Of a stretch of 47,309 nucleotides of DNA, positions 1-7,427 are shown piece by piece. Origin of the DNA: a virus. Location of the stretch: IMG/VR virus record IMGVR_UViG_3300042010_000145, positions 1-47,309 of that record. One strand, 5' to 3'. Position numbers and translations under genes: made by a program. Numbering within the stretch: the first letter of the stretch is position 1; the number at the start of each line of letters is the position of its first letter. The notes under the pieces were generated by a model. That model was not told the DNA's origin. It made no database searches and worked only from the letters and a program-made list of their open reading frames with translations.

Positions 1-911
1 ATGTTCTTTAGCGCTTCGTGGCATTCCAGGCCGATCGCTGCGCGCTGCTTAGGCTTGAGGCCAGCCCAGGCTGTCGCATAGGCTTCGATGTCCTGCCGCT
101 TCGCTACGGCCAAAAGGTCTGCGAATATTCCGTCGATTTCCGGCGACGGGGATTTCGGGCCGAATGACACGCCAGCAGCGGCAGCGGTATTTGAAGCCTG
201 CTTCGCAGGGGTGATATCGATCTCACCGCCGTACGAGTCTTCGAATTCGTCGGGCGTATAGACGCCGAGGATGACGTCAGGGCAGAAGAGTCGCGCCCAT
301 TTTTTAGTCACCAGGTAGGCAATCTGCTGCTTGGGGTCTTCCGCCCAAAGAGTAGAGTTTCGCGTGCGGACCTGGGTGAGCAATAGCTCCAGAACGCGTG
401 GCTCGTCTTCGCCTTTGAAGGTTGCCCAAACTTTAATCCCGAGACCCTTCTCATCGTCAAAGCTCCAGCCGGGAACGCGATACTTCTTGAACTCACCAGT
501 GTCCTCGTCCTTTTTGGTCCGGCTGGTGACTTCGCGCATCTTCCCGATGACGTTTTCCCAGGTGCCGAACCATTCGAAGTTCAAGCGACCTTTGATGGGG
601 GCCTTGGCGGTGATCACTGCGTTGACGAGCTGCGCCTCATAGCTCAATGCCCCGCCGTTGACGATGAATGTCTTTTGCGCAACAGCGAACGGGTTCATCT
701 GCCACTGCATCGCTTGCAGCACTACTGCCATGCAGTCAGCTTGATTGCCCTTCAGATGCTTGGGGACTGTTGTCACGCCCTTCGACATCATCAGCGCAAG
801 GTCGCTCATTGACTTCATGGTGCCTGGATCGAGGATGAGCGCCGCCGCGTTGTGCGATGGATCGTGGTACGTGGCGAGGCCGGTTGGTGCTTGGGTGTCT
901 GAATCGGTCAT
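1..911 (-). CDS. recT: RecT-family single-strand annealing protein (partial, C-terminus off the window)
   Basis: The leftward frame opens at ATG 911 (MTDSDTQ) after a GGAG site about 7 nt upstream and stays open to the window edge, giving about 303 residues without a stop. The stretch TMKSMSDLALMMSKG, then QADCMAVVLQAMQWQMNPF and LSYEAQLVNAVI, matches my memory of the RecT annealing family of temperate phages. RecT proteins coat single-stranded DNA and anneal it during phage recombination, usually with a 5'-3' exonuclease, which may lie to the left outside the window. It is the most distal gene seen in the pL operon. The family call is firm; the true C-terminus is unknown. Confidence 0.85.
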   Translation of the reverse strand, partial: MTDSDTQAPTGLATYHDPSHNAAALILDPGTMKSMSDLALMMSKGVTTVPKHLKGNQADCMAVVLQAMQWQMNPFAVAQKTFIVNGGALSYEAQLVNAVITAKAPIKGRLNFEWFGTWENVIGKMREVTSRTKKDEDTGEFKKYRVPGWSFDDEKGLGIKVWATFKGEDEPRVLELLLTQVRTRNSTLWAEDPKQQIAYLVTKKWARLFCPDVILGVYTPDEFEDSYGGEIDITPAKQASNTAAAAGVSFGPKSPSPEIDGIFADLLAVAKRQDIEAYATAWAGLKPKQRAAIGLECHEALKN

Positions 912-963
912 TGCGCTCTCCGTGGCCGACAAGGGGTGGTCGACCGTTGGATGGAATGGGTGG

Positions 964-2118
964 TTAGAAGCTGATGGCGCGTAGCCAAGCGCGAGCAGTG
1001 TCGAGGTCCACGTCGAAGCCCAAGGCTACAACCTCAACAATGTCGTCAACTGACGGCGCGGTCGTAGTTACATCGTCGGATTGAGCAGCGGCTGCATGTG
1101 CGCCGATGGGCACGACTTCGACCTTCTCTGCGACCACTGGCGCAGCCAATGGGATGACTGGAGCTGGCGCGGCGGCCTGGGCGCGCAGACGGATCAGTTC
1201 TTCTTGGTCACGCTGATACTGTGCGTCGCGTTCGCGCTGCTGGCGCTGTTGCTCTTCCTGCTGCTCACGCTGTTGACGTTGCTGGGCTTCCATGTCGCGG
1301 CGCTGCTGGTCCAGCTCGTCCTGCTGCTTCTTCAGCCGCAGGCGGTCTTCTTCGGCTCGCTGCTTGCGCAGTTCCTCAGCTTCCGCGTCGGCGATGCGTT
1401 GCTTTTCGCGCAGCTCGTCGAGTTCTTTCTGCTGGGCCAGCAGCTTGGCGGCAGCCTCTTCTCGTTCAACGGCCGACTTGTGCAGCGTCTCCAGTTGCTC
1501 AATAGCGTTGTCGCGAGCGATGGTGCCTTCAGCTTCGAACTCGGCATACTCTTCGGGCAGGATCACCGACACCTTCACGCCTTGCAGGATGTCGGCGATA
1601 TCGGCGGCGCTACGGCTTGCATATGCAGCAGCGACAGAGCTGAAGCGGGTAATCTTCGTCCGGATGGCTTCGACACGATCAGCCTCGACACGCTCGCGCT
1701 CGGCTTTGGCGTCAGCTACGCGTTTTTCTTCGGCCTTGATTGCTTCGTCAACAGGCGCCTCGATTGCCAAGACTCGATCCTTCAGGGCCTCGCCGAACTC
1801 CTTAACCTGGTTGACGCGAGCCTGGGCATCTTTGACTTTCTGCTGATAGGGCACGAGCGCCGTCTTGGTGGTGTTCGCCAAGGCATAGCGCACGTCGCGG
1901 ATATCGACGCGAACTTCCTTCGCATTCGCCAAGCCTTCGCTGGTCGAGCAGTCAACGACCAGCTTCGCGTAAGTCGTTTCCAGACGAACGATCTGTTCTT
2001 CGTGCGGCCGATATTCGGCGATGTCAGTGATGGCTACCGCAGGGACAACAGATTTTTGTACGTCGTCGGCTTCGCTCATTTCGAGCGATTCTTGTACTTG
2101 TTTAGTATTTGCGGACAT
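964..2118 (-). CDS. Coiled-coil phage protein upstream of recT (DUF1351-like)
   Basis: 384 residues. The N-terminal part (about 30-130) resembles DUF1351-type phage proteins, with helices rich in K, E and V (LVVDCSTSEGLANAKEVRVD). Residues 210-310 form an almost unbroken charged coiled coil (REKQRIADAEAEELRKQRAEE, then runs of Q and R). A low-complexity Ala/Pro linker follows and a small helical end (DDIVEVVALGFDVDLDTARAWL). Such genes often sit next to recT or exonuclease genes, so a role beside the recombinase is inferred, not shown. The opposite strand has a 356-codon Leu-rich open frame that is only its shadow. Confidence 0.75.
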   Translation of the reverse strand: MSANTKQVQESLEMSEADDVQKSVVPAVAITDIAEYRPHEEQIVRLETTYAKLVVDCSTSEGLANAKEVRVDIRDVRYALANTTKTALVPYQQKVKDAQARVNQVKEFGEALKDRVLAIEAPVDEAIKAEEKRVADAKAERERVEADRVEAIRTKITRFSSVAAAYASRSAADIADILQGVKVSVILPEEYAEFEAEGTIARDNAIEQLETLHKSAVEREEAAAKLLAQQKELDELREKQRIADAEAEELRKQRAEEDRLRLKKQQDELDQQRRDMEAQQRQQREQQEEQQRQQRERDAQYQRDQEELIRLRAQAAAPAPVIPLAAPVVAEKVEVVPIGAHAAAAQSDDVTTTAPSVDDIVEVVALGFDVDLDTARAWLRAISF

Positions 2119-2160
2119 GACAGTTCCTTGCGGCGCGGCGCGCAGCTTTGAAGGGGGGAG

Positions 2161-2277
2161 TTATTGAGTGAGCTGGCCGGAGTAGGCGCTTGCCAGCATC
2201 CAGGTGGTAAAGAAGAGCAGGGCGATGGCTGAGCCGCGCCAGAACCAAAAGCGCTTTACGCGCTGATAGGCAGTCAT
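2161..2277 (-). CDS. 38-aa single-pass membrane protein
   Basis: A short frame, MTAYQRVKRFWFWRG followed by the hydrophobic stretch SAIALLFFTTWMLASAY, predicts one membrane helix (about residues 16-32) with a basic N-terminal side. Its ATG overlaps the TGA of the upstream gene (ATGA at 2274-2277), so it is probably translated by coupling. I do not recognise the family. The overlap and the clean membrane segment argue that it is real. Confidence 0.6.
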   Translation of the reverse strand: MTAYQRVKRFWFWRGSAIALLFFTTWMLASAYSGQLTQ

Positions 2278-2468
2278 GGCCGAATTCTCACCGCGATCCG
2301 GCCGCCTTTCATGGTTGCCGCCAGACGGCGTGGCAGGTTGGCGACCAGGGCTTCGCGAGACTTGCCAATCACTTCGTTGAACGGGAGGCCGAAACCCAGC
2401 AGGACCAGCTTCGATTCGATCTCGTCGAGCTGCTCGTCGATTAGTGATTTAACTGGTGCGGTCGTCAT
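2274..2468 (-). CDS. Small hypothetical protein, pL operon
   Basis: 64 residues (MTTAPVKSLIDEQLDEIESKL at the start, basic tail RRLAATMKGGRIAVRIRP). It overlaps both neighbours by ATGA junctions (2465-2468 and 2274-2277), so it belongs to one translationally coupled operon. The Arg-rich tail could bind nucleic acid, but no motif is clear. Function unknown. Confidence 0.65.
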   Translation of the reverse strand: MTTAPVKSLIDEQLDEIESKLVLLGFGLPFNEVIGKSREALVANLPRRLAATMKGGRIAVRIRP

Positions 2469-2698
2469 GCTGCAGCTCCTTGCCGGATCGATTCGTTATA
2501 GGTGGCGTAGATCTGGTCGATGCGCGCCCTGTAGTGACGCTGCTCACCGTCGTCGATGACGCGCAGCAGGTAGGCAAGAGTGATTACCGATGTCGCCGCC
2601 GAGCTGGCGTTTGGCTTACCCAAATCGCGGATCATGTTGTTGATCTCGCCTTCGATCCAGGTGACTGCCGTCTGATGGTCGCGTTGTTCAATGTTCAC
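2465..2698 (-). CDS. Small hypothetical protein, pL operon
   Basis: 77 residues, mostly helical (MNIEQRDHQTAVTWIEGEINNMIRDLG...LAYLLRVIDDGEQRHYRARI). Its start overlaps the stop of the upstream gene (2695-2698) and its stop overlaps the start of the next one, the pattern of a compact early phage operon. No domain recognised. Confidence 0.65.
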   Translation of the reverse strand: MNIEQRDHQTAVTWIEGEINNMIRDLGKPNASSAATSVITLAYLLRVIDDGEQRHYRARIDQIYATYNESIRQGAAA

Positions 2699-2943
2699 GC
2701 GGCGCCTCCTTTAGGCGGACAGACTTCTTCCATTTGAGCCATGGCCAGGCCAATGCGCCGTTTCAGACTTTTACGATTTTCTCGCTCACGATCTGCGCGC
2801 TCGGACAGCGCTTGGGAGCGCATCAAAGCCACAGCTTCGTAGTCGTGGAACTCGTCGGGGGTGGCTTTCTTCGGTCGACCGTAATCGTCGTAGCGCCTGT
2901 CCCACTCTCGGGCCTGCGCACTGTCTGCATAGCTGGTTGCCAT
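2695..2943 (-). CDS. Small charged hypothetical protein, promoter-proximal in this cluster
   Basis: 82 residues from ATG 2943 (MATSYADSAQAREWDRRYDDYG). I chose this start over an in-frame ATG at 2979 because a GGAGG lies 7 nt upstream of 2943 and nothing comparable precedes 2979. The protein is rich in R, E and D in its middle (LSERADRERENRKSLKRRIG). Function unknown. It heads the chain of overlapping leftward genes leading to recT. Confidence 0.65.
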   Translation of the reverse strand: MATSYADSAQAREWDRRYDDYGRPKKATPDEFHDYEAVALMRSQALSERADRERENRKSLKRRIGLAMAQMEEVCPPKGGAA

Positions 2944-3114
2944 GGTCGCCTCCAGAGTGGCGGGGTGTTGATCCAACAAAACTCGGTTGCACTCATCCGT
3001 TCCGCTGGTTGCCGTTGGGCGCGGAGGGGAGTGCAGGCGGGTTTGGTCGGGGGAGAGTGATCAGATTGACGACTGCTATATTTCGGTGAGCAGCTTTACG
3101 AAATGGAGAGGCAA

Positions 3115-3339
3115 ATGAGTTGGGACGAAAACCGTTACAAAGCAACTTGCGGTGCGTGTGGACACGAGGGCGTCCACATCAGGCGCTCAAATGACCATGG
3201 CCAATCAGATGATCGATGGGAGGGGTTCGATACCGTTCCGGCGAACGAGTACGAGTACCATCGGAAACGCTCTGAAGCGCGCGTGCCTGTCTGCAATTGC
3301 AAAAGTCAGAACATCATCGCTGGGTCGTTGATGAAATAA
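3115..3339 (+). CDS. Small zinc-ribbon-like protein
   Basis: 74 residues from ATG 3115 (MSWDENRYKATCGACGHEG). The GGAGAGG just upstream fits this start; an ATG at 3103 lies inside that ribosome site. A CGAC pair near residue 12 and a CNC near residue 64 could form a four-Cys zinc site, so a small nucleic-acid-binding or structural protein is possible. It runs against the leftward early operon, so pL transcripts that continue to recT are antisense to it. Family not recognised. Confidence 0.6.
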   Translation: MSWDENRYKATCGACGHEGVHIRRSNDHGQSDDRWEGFDTVPANEYEYHRKRSEARVPVCNCKSQNIIAGSLMK

Positions 3340-3966
3340 AGGTGCAGGCGCCCGGCACTGCCCGGGATGTGTCGAATCTGGCCAGCTTTGCCCTCGGACT
3401 CGCCTGCGGTGTTCGTCTTGGATGGGGTGGCCTACCGGTTGCCCGGCCGATGCGCGGTGACATCGACGACCTACTGTCCGCTGCCTGGATAGGTGTTGGA
3501 CGCAGCCTTCAGGCTTGCCGCGCCACGCAGGTGGATCGTCAATCTATTACATGATGGTCATCCTCCTATTGCTCGCTCACTGGGCAGGCAGTGGACACCT
3601 ATTGAAGTGGAATGCAGGGGGCCGCATTGCGCGGTGCAGAATTCGTCCGCATCGGAGAGTGATCGAAACACCAGGGCGCTACCCCTGCTTGTTTCCCGCC
3701 GCGTTTATAGTATTGGCCGTCTCGCTCATACCGGCTCAGGAGGTTCCCGGGGCTTTGCGATCCTAGCGCTGCAGCCCGCTTGGGCACGCCTCGATCACTC
3801 TCCGATGCGGCCTGGTGCTGGGGAGTACCAGGTCTTCGGGATGCAGATGGCCAAATAAGGCCGCTACGTCTATTTGTTGAATGCCTCAGCTCCCGCTGGT
3901 CCGAGGCCACATCCGCTTTCATCTGCATCCGTCTGCCCACTCATTGAATGGACAGAGGTGATGCTG
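3340..3966. other. Gene-poor interval of 627 bp with a long-range inverted repeat
   Basis: No frame on either strand has both a ribosome site and convincing protein-like composition. Rightward frames at 3297-3554 and 3551-3766 contain hydrophobic patches but lack a good start. The interval holds a perfect 20-bp inverted repeat (3647-3666 and 3791-3810) and a small hairpin at 3811-3832. It lies between two genes of the pL operon, so it would be transcribed as a long untranslated spacer. A decayed gene or a structured RNA are both possible. Confidence 0.5.
3647..3810. repeat. 20-bp perfect inverted repeat with 124-bp spacer
   Basis: The left arm 3647-3666 contains GCATCGGAGAGTGATCGA; the right arm 3791-3810 is its exact reverse complement. 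The match extends for 20 bp and then breaks on both sides. No coding frame explains it. It could fold a transcript into a large hairpin or mark an invertible or formerly mobile segment. Confidence 0.7.
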
Positions 3967-4722
3967 TCAGTCGTTGATGCCGTAGCTGAAATCGTCTTCG
4001 TCGCAGTCCACCAGAATCTTGGAGGCGCCGAAGTAGAGGGCGGCGAGCAGCTTCTCGAACTTCGATCTGAAACGCAGGGTTTGGCCGATTTTCTCGTTGT
4101 CGATGCGGGCGGCGTACACGCTGCCGATCTGGCGACCTTTATCGTCCAGGTCATTTCCGCGCTTATCGAACGAGATGTGGATCGCGTTATCCAGGTTGTA
4201 TTCGCTGCGTTCGCGGCTGCTATAGGGCGATTCTTCTTTTGGTTTCTTGTCGAAGTAGATGTGCAGGCCGCCGTATTCGGATTCTTGAAAGCGAATATCC
4301 GGACGCTCCCAGCGCTCCTCTGCGGCGCTTTCCTTGTGGTTGTCGATGAAGGATTCGAGAAGGTCTTGCAGGCTTACCACCGCTGGCATCTGATCCTTGG
4401 TGAGAACTTGGTCGATGGCTTCCTGAGCACGACGGACCATGTCGGCCTCTACGCCGCTGGCTTCCCACTTTTCTTTCAGCGCTTTGGCGATCATGTCGTT
4501 GTAGCGGGTCAGCTCGAAGACTGTGGTCAGGTTGGCTGGCAACGCTGCCTTGATTGCCTCCTCAACCTGCTTGCCCATATCGCCGTAACGACCAAAGCAG
4601 TTGTCGATCACCTTGGTGAACATGATCTTCACATGCTCGTCGATGATTGTTGCCGGCTGATCACCTGTAGCAAAGGCAGTGACTCGCTCAGCCAGCAGCG
4701 CTTGAAGTGTTTGCTCGCTCAT
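3967..4722 (-). CDS. Hypothetical phage protein, first gene of the pL operon
   Basis: 251 residues from ATG 4722 (MSEQTLQALLAERVTAFATG), preceded by a GGAG 7 nt upstream. The frame stays open to 4905, but upstream ATGs have weaker ribosome sites. The N-terminal half is helical (IIDEHVKIMFTKVIDNCFGRYGDMGKQVEEAI). The C-terminal half has an acidic end (ILVDCDEDDFSYGIND). I recall similar proteins in Pseudomonas prophages but no assigned function. About 340 nt of untranslated leader separate it from the pL start. Confidence 0.7.
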   Translation of the reverse strand: MSEQTLQALLAERVTAFATGDQPATIIDEHVKIMFTKVIDNCFGRYGDMGKQVEEAIKAALPANLTTVFELTRYNDMIAKALKEKWEASGVEADMVRRAQEAIDQVLTKDQMPAVVSLQDLLESFIDNHKESAAEERWERPDIRFQESEYGGLHIYFDKKPKEESPYSSRERSEYNLDNAIHISFDKRGNDLDDKGRQIGSVYAARIDNEKIGQTLRFRSKFEKLLAALYFGASKILVDCDEDDFSYGIND

Positions 4723-5060
4723 TTGGTGCTCCGTGCTTGTCGGTTGTTTTCCCAATGCACCCGTCACCAGGTGCATCAGTGAAAAATTCCGTTTCTCCAC
4801 CACGCGCATCGCCGGATTCATATCTCTGGCCGTCGTCGCACATTTCGTGTTCGGTGCTGGTACGGCTGGCTTGCGTGGTTTCGCGTACTCACATCTGGTG
4901 AGCACGGCCAGTTCCAGAGCTGGCGTGGCATCGACTATTTGTTGCTCGCGCTTACCGGCTGAAACCCGGGGTAGTCGATGGCGAGGATCCTGAGCTGTTA
5001 AAGAGCGGCGGATCTCTCGACCCTTCGCAGCTGGCCCCTGATTGGGTGCCGGTTGCGATG
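4723..5060 (-). other. Long leader of the pL transcript, no clear gene
   Basis: About 340 bp lie between the predicted pL start (near 5060) and the first leftward ATG at 4722. The frame of the downstream gene is open back to 4905 without a good ribosome site. No terminator is visible. In lambda-like phages this position carries antitermination (nut) sites or an N-like gene, but I see no convincing boxB or Arg-rich ORF. Confidence 0.4.
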
Positions 5061-5066
5061 GAATTG

Positions 5067-5095
5067 ATATTGCCGCCGGAGATACTTAATGTCAA
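5067..5095 (-). promoter_or_regulatory. Leftward early promoter pL
   Basis: On the minus strand a consensus -35 TTGACA (5095-5090) is followed by exactly 17 bp and a -10 CAATAT (5072-5067). It points into the 251-aa gene and on towards recT. It is overlapped by the operator-like repeats described next, so the lysogen repressor probably shuts it off. Confidence 0.7.
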
Positions 5096-5111
5096 CGCCG
5101 GCGGCGATATA
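5067..5111. promoter_or_regulatory. OL-like operator pair
   Basis: Two related GC-rich sites flank the pL -35 box: GTATCTCCGGCGGCAATAT (minus strand, 5085-5067) and CAACGCCGGCGGCGATATA (plus strand, about 5093-5111). The first shares a core, ATCTCCGGCGGC followed by RAT, with the site overlapping the pR -10 at 8858-8872. Matching operators at both ends of the immunity region is the lambda arrangement. The exact footprint is inferred. Confidence 0.6.
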
Positions 5112-5126
5112 TTTTTTGATAGGCGC

Positions 5127-5150
5127 AAAAAAGCCCGCGCTTGGCGGGCT
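5127..5150 (-). terminator. Terminator closing the leftward immunity operon
   Basis: Read leftward, a GC stem (AGCCCGCC, loop, GCGGGCT) is followed directly by a run of six T. It lies 37 bp past the stop of the 72-aa gene and just before the pL operator, separating lysogen transcription from the pL operon. Confidence 0.75.
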
Positions 5151-5187
5151 CTATTTTGTTACTCGTATCCTGAGGAGGGGGCTGTGA

Positions 5188-5406
5188 TCAGTCCGGCCCT
5201 TGAGCTTTCAGCCTGGCCAAGCCCTGGTGAATGTGTCCGGCGTTCTCGCCTATGGTGTCCAGGGCGGTGCGGACGTTGTCGCCAGTCTCAGCATGGCCTT
5301 GCCTCTCAACGAGCAAGGTCAGCTCCATCAGAGCAGCCTCAATGGCGAGCTGGTTGTGATGCAGGCGTTCAAGAACATCGGGGAGAGAGTATTCGGGGGA
5401 GGGCAT
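5188..5406 (-). CDS. Small helical protein, paralog of the gene at 46793-47002
   Basis: 72 residues (MPSPEYSLPDVLERLHHNQLAIEAALMEL). The protein at 46793-47002 shares its pattern: MP start, LLP-like turn, NQLA-EAA-MEL, then NVR-ALDTI--N. A GGAG lies about 9 nt before ATG 5406. It is the last leftward gene of the immunity region, separated from the operon upstream by three terminators and followed by another, so it may have its own promoter. Function unknown; helical and soluble by composition. Confidence 0.7.
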   Translation of the reverse strand: MPSPEYSLPDVLERLHHNQLAIEAALMELTLLVERQGHAETGDNVRTALDTIGENAGHIHQGLARLKAQGPD

Positions 5407-5483
5407 AAATTCGACTCCATTCGAGGGAATGGAGAGCGTAGCCCAAGCAAAATCCTTACGCGATCAGTAAACCGCGGGCAAAG

Positions 5484-5510
5484 AAAAGCCCGCGATGGGG
5501 AGCGCGGGCT
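5484..5510 (-). terminator. Leftward terminator, third in the stack
   Basis: Minus-strand stem AGCCCGCGCTC...GCGGGCT followed by TTTTCTTT. Last of the three stacked hairpins reached by leftward transcription. Confidence 0.65.
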
Positions 5511-5580
5511 AAAGGTTTCACTAGGAGCTGAAATCACCATAGGCTGCAGCCCGTGAAAAACTCGTGAAAGCGCAGAACGA

Positions 5581-5604
5581 AAAAGCCCGGCGCTGGGCCG
5601 GGCT
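5581..5604 (-). terminator. Leftward terminator, second in the stack
   Basis: Minus-strand stem AGCCCGGCCCAGCGCCGGGCT followed by a T-run. The stem is identical in sequence to the one at 5683-5707, so one probably arose by duplication. Confidence 0.65.
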
Positions 5605-5682
5605 CTCTAAAGACGTGGCCAAATCCCTTTGGCTGACTGCATTGTGCTTGGTAGGTGTGACGAAGGCGTGACAGGCAGATAC

Positions 5683-5707
5683 GAAAAGCCCGGCGCTGGG
5701 CCGGGCT
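5683..5707 (-). terminator. Leftward terminator directly after the 288-aa gene
   Basis: Minus-strand stem identical to that at 5581-5604, followed by TTTTCG. It starts within a few bases of the stop codon at 5711. Confidence 0.65.
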
Positions 5708-5710
5708 TAT

Positions 5711-6577
5711 TTAGGTCGATGCATCGGAGATGAAGAGGCGTGTTATCAGGCCGTCTTTCATTAGGGCCTTGGCCTTGATTTTTACAGCGGAACCACTGGC
5801 GAATGATTTTATATACGCGTTTTGTGCGAGCATGATTGCAGGGTCAGTGATATCGGCAATGATCCTTTCTAAAGATCCATCTTCGTCAGTCACATCGTCG
5901 GACACGCCATCAATGAAGTGCACTTTGCAGGTTTTCTTGATCTTGTCCATTTCGCTAATTCTTACCAGGTACTCTGACTCGGAAGAAAGATCGGCCTCAG
6001 AGTCCATCAGGATCATGTGCTTCAACTGAGCATCGATTGTCTGATGGATCGTACCCTCTGCGTATAAGTCGATACGCGTACAGGTTTTACCCACTGGCGC
6101 AACTGACTTTTTAACGGCAGGCTGAAGGGCATCCGCAAGCCTTTCGATAGTCGCAAGCATCTTTTCAGTAACGCCGTTACCGAATCCAAGCTGCTTCTCG
6201 AAAAGCTCTCTCAGGTGCTTCATTTCTTCCTTGTCGCTGCTGTTGCGCTTGAAAACATGGCTGACGATTAGTGTTAGGGCTATTCCCGCAAAGCCCTGGA
6301 ACAGGCCGGTGCTGGCTGCCATGCTGATCCAGCCAGGAACATTAAAGCACTTTGCCTGAGGCTCGACGGCATAAGTTTTGGTGCTGAGTGCCTGTATCTG
6401 ACGGGCGTATTGCCCGGTCGCCACAAAGTGGGAAATCACTGAATAGATCCTGCTGAAGCCATCCAGAGACTCGGATAGTGCCGACATCTCTATCATGTGA
6501 CTGACAGCATCGCCTCCTTCGTACCGTATTTCGAAGGCGATGTCGCTCGACTCGTCTATGAACGCATCCGACTGCAT
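5711..6577 (-). CDS. Membrane-associated protein of unknown function in the immunity operon
   Basis: 288 residues. An N-terminal soluble part (SSDIAFEIRYEGGDAVSHMIEMSALSESL style) leads to a hydrophobic segment at about 82-108 (WISMAASTGLFQGFAGIALTLIV) predicting one or two membrane helices. A basic/acidic linker follows, then a C-terminal domain with beta character (VHFIDGVSDDVTDEDGSLERI; SGSAVKIKAKALMKDG). The start has an AGGGAAAGAG upstream. It is the last gene before the stacked terminators, so it is probably made in the lysogen. The position recalls superinfection-exclusion genes such as lambda rexB, but the sequence match is not recognised and this role is inference. Confidence 0.7.
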   Translation of the reverse strand: MQSDAFIDESSDIAFEIRYEGGDAVSHMIEMSALSESLDGFSRIYSVISHFVATGQYARQIQALSTKTYAVEPQAKCFNVPGWISMAASTGLFQGFAGIALTLIVSHVFKRNSSDKEEMKHLRELFEKQLGFGNGVTEKMLATIERLADALQPAVKKSVAPVGKTCTRIDLYAEGTIHQTIDAQLKHMILMDSEADLSSESEYLVRISEMDKIKKTCKVHFIDGVSDDVTDEDGSLERIIADITDPAIMLAQNAYIKSFASGSAVKIKAKALMKDGLITRLFISDAST

Positions 6578-6629
6578 GATCTCTTTCCCTGATGATTAAA
6601 ATCCGACCTACAAACCCCCGCCACCGCAC

Positions 6630-6869
6630 CTATTCAGCCTTGCCTCGCACAATCCTTCCCGCCTTAACCTCGTTAGCAAATCCCAAAAGGTGCGACTCAG
6701 ACTCTTGGTAGTTGCCGACGATCTTCAGCAGGGCGTCTGCTTCGGCCTGCTTTCCTGCTTCAGACTGCCCATGTGCCTTGCTGAGAATATCGGCGCTGGA
6801 CCACCTGAGGAGGAATGCCGCTGATATGAGTGTGTCGTGTAGCTGCTGACTTTCCGTTGAAACGCTCAT
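6630..6869 (-). CDS. Small protein of a three-member tandem family, copy 1
   Basis: 79 residues ending GFANEVKAGRIVRGKAE. The same ending recurs in the proteins at 6917-7183 (YADEVKAGKILRGKSE) and 7428-7655 (LADEVKVGQITRAKPE). The shared layout is an N-terminal helix, a segment like ADALLKIVG, then the conserved tail. AAAGGGA lies 6 nt before ATG 6869. It lies 52 bp upstream of the 288-aa membrane protein gene. Family and function not recognised. Confidence 0.7.
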   Translation of the reverse strand: MSVSTESQQLHDTLISAAFLLRWSSADILSKAHGQSEAGKQAEADALLKIVGNYQESESHLLGFANEVKAGRIVRGKAE

Positions 6870-6916
6870 GTAAATCCCTTTGAATTTGAATGTTAATTTC
6901 GAGTGGGTCGCCCCAT

Positions 6917-7183
6917 CTACTCAGACTTCCCCCGCAAAATCTTCCCAGCCTTCACCTCATCAGCGTAAGCAGTCAGCCGATCCTCATCGGCATGGAACAC
7001 GGCGCACATCCTCAGCAAGGCCTGTGCGTCCGCCTCGTTGCCAGCCTGGCTCAGTCGCTCGGCGACTCGCAACAGCTCCACCGCTGACCACTTCAGATCG
7101 GAGGCGACACCCTGGAGGTCGCGCTTCAAGTCTTGCTCTGGCTTATTGAGTCCCACGATCCCCCCTACAAATCCCTGCGCCAT
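6917..7183 (-). CDS. Small protein of a three-member tandem family, copy 2
   Basis: 88 residues (MAQGFVGGIVGLNKPEQDLKRDL...SQAGNEADAQALLRMCAVFHADEDRLTAYADEVKAGKILRGKSE). It is the closest relative of copy 1 in its last 45 residues, and shares NKP-Q-L-R-L near the start with copy 3. GGAGAG precedes ATG 7183 by 8 nt. It is separated from copy 1 by 47 bp and from the lipoprotein by 46 bp. All-helical by appearance; function unknown. Confidence 0.72.
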   Translation of the reverse strand: MAQGFVGGIVGLNKPEQDLKRDLQGVASDLKWSAVELLRVAERLSQAGNEADAQALLRMCAVFHADEDRLTAYADEVKAGKILRGKSE

Positions 7184-7229
7184 GATCTAGCTCTCCAGAA
7201 TCTCATTGCACCGCCTCAGGCGGTAGTTT

Positions 7230-7376
7230 CTACCTCTTGAGTAGCAACAGTTCAGCCTCCCGATACTCCTGCTCCGTCATCGGCATGTTGCCCTGCGGGA
7301 GTAGCGGGGTTTCCGGCTTGTACGTGCTGCAGCCAGCAAGCAAGGTCAGCGCAAAAAAAACCATCGTATTTGTCAT
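7230..7376 (-). CDS. 48-aa lipoprotein
   Basis: A short frame starts at ATG 7376 (MTNTMVFFALTLLAGCSTYKPE). A hydrophobic stretch runs straight into the lipobox LLAGC with lipidation Cys at residue 16, so a mature peptide of 33 residues anchored in a membrane is predicted. An AGGGAT lies upstream. It is embedded among the small-protein genes with 46-51 bp gaps. In size it resembles an outer-membrane spanin, but the lysis genes are elsewhere; in an immunity operon an exclusion lipoprotein (like lambdoid Cor or T5 Llp) is the more natural guess. That role is inference. Confidence 0.65.
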   Translation of the reverse strand: MTNTMVFFALTLLAGCSTYKPETPLLPQGNMPMTEQEYREAELLLLKR

Positions 7377-7427
7377 GCCTATCCCTGGAGTCAATGGCGC
7401 TCCGTTTTTACAAAATCTATGCCGCGT

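Larger units (their letters stand above)
5407..5710 (-). other. Spacer of 304 bp filled with three leftward terminators
   Basis: No ORF. The interval holds three GC-rich hairpins with T-tracts on the minus strand (5484-5510, 5581-5604, 5683-5707). The rest is unremarkable. The stretches between terminators (about 70-80 nt) are short enough to be released as small RNAs if transcription reads through. Confidence 0.6.

Noticed and set aside
1081-2151. 356-codon rightward Leu-rich open frame
   Set aside because: It is the antisense of the coiled-coil gene at 964-2118; the Leu and Phe richness comes from reversed Glu, Gln and Lys codons, and no ribosome site precedes it.
3493-3858. 121-codon rightward frame, with other frames at 3297-3554, 3551-3766 and 3599-3940
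   Set aside because: No ribosome sites, Arg/Ser/Pro-rich composition and mutual overlap; none stands out as real, so the interval was left as gene-free.
3874-4782. 302-codon rightward frame
   Set aside because: Antisense of the 251-aa leftward gene, whose start has a ribosome site and whose composition is more protein-like.
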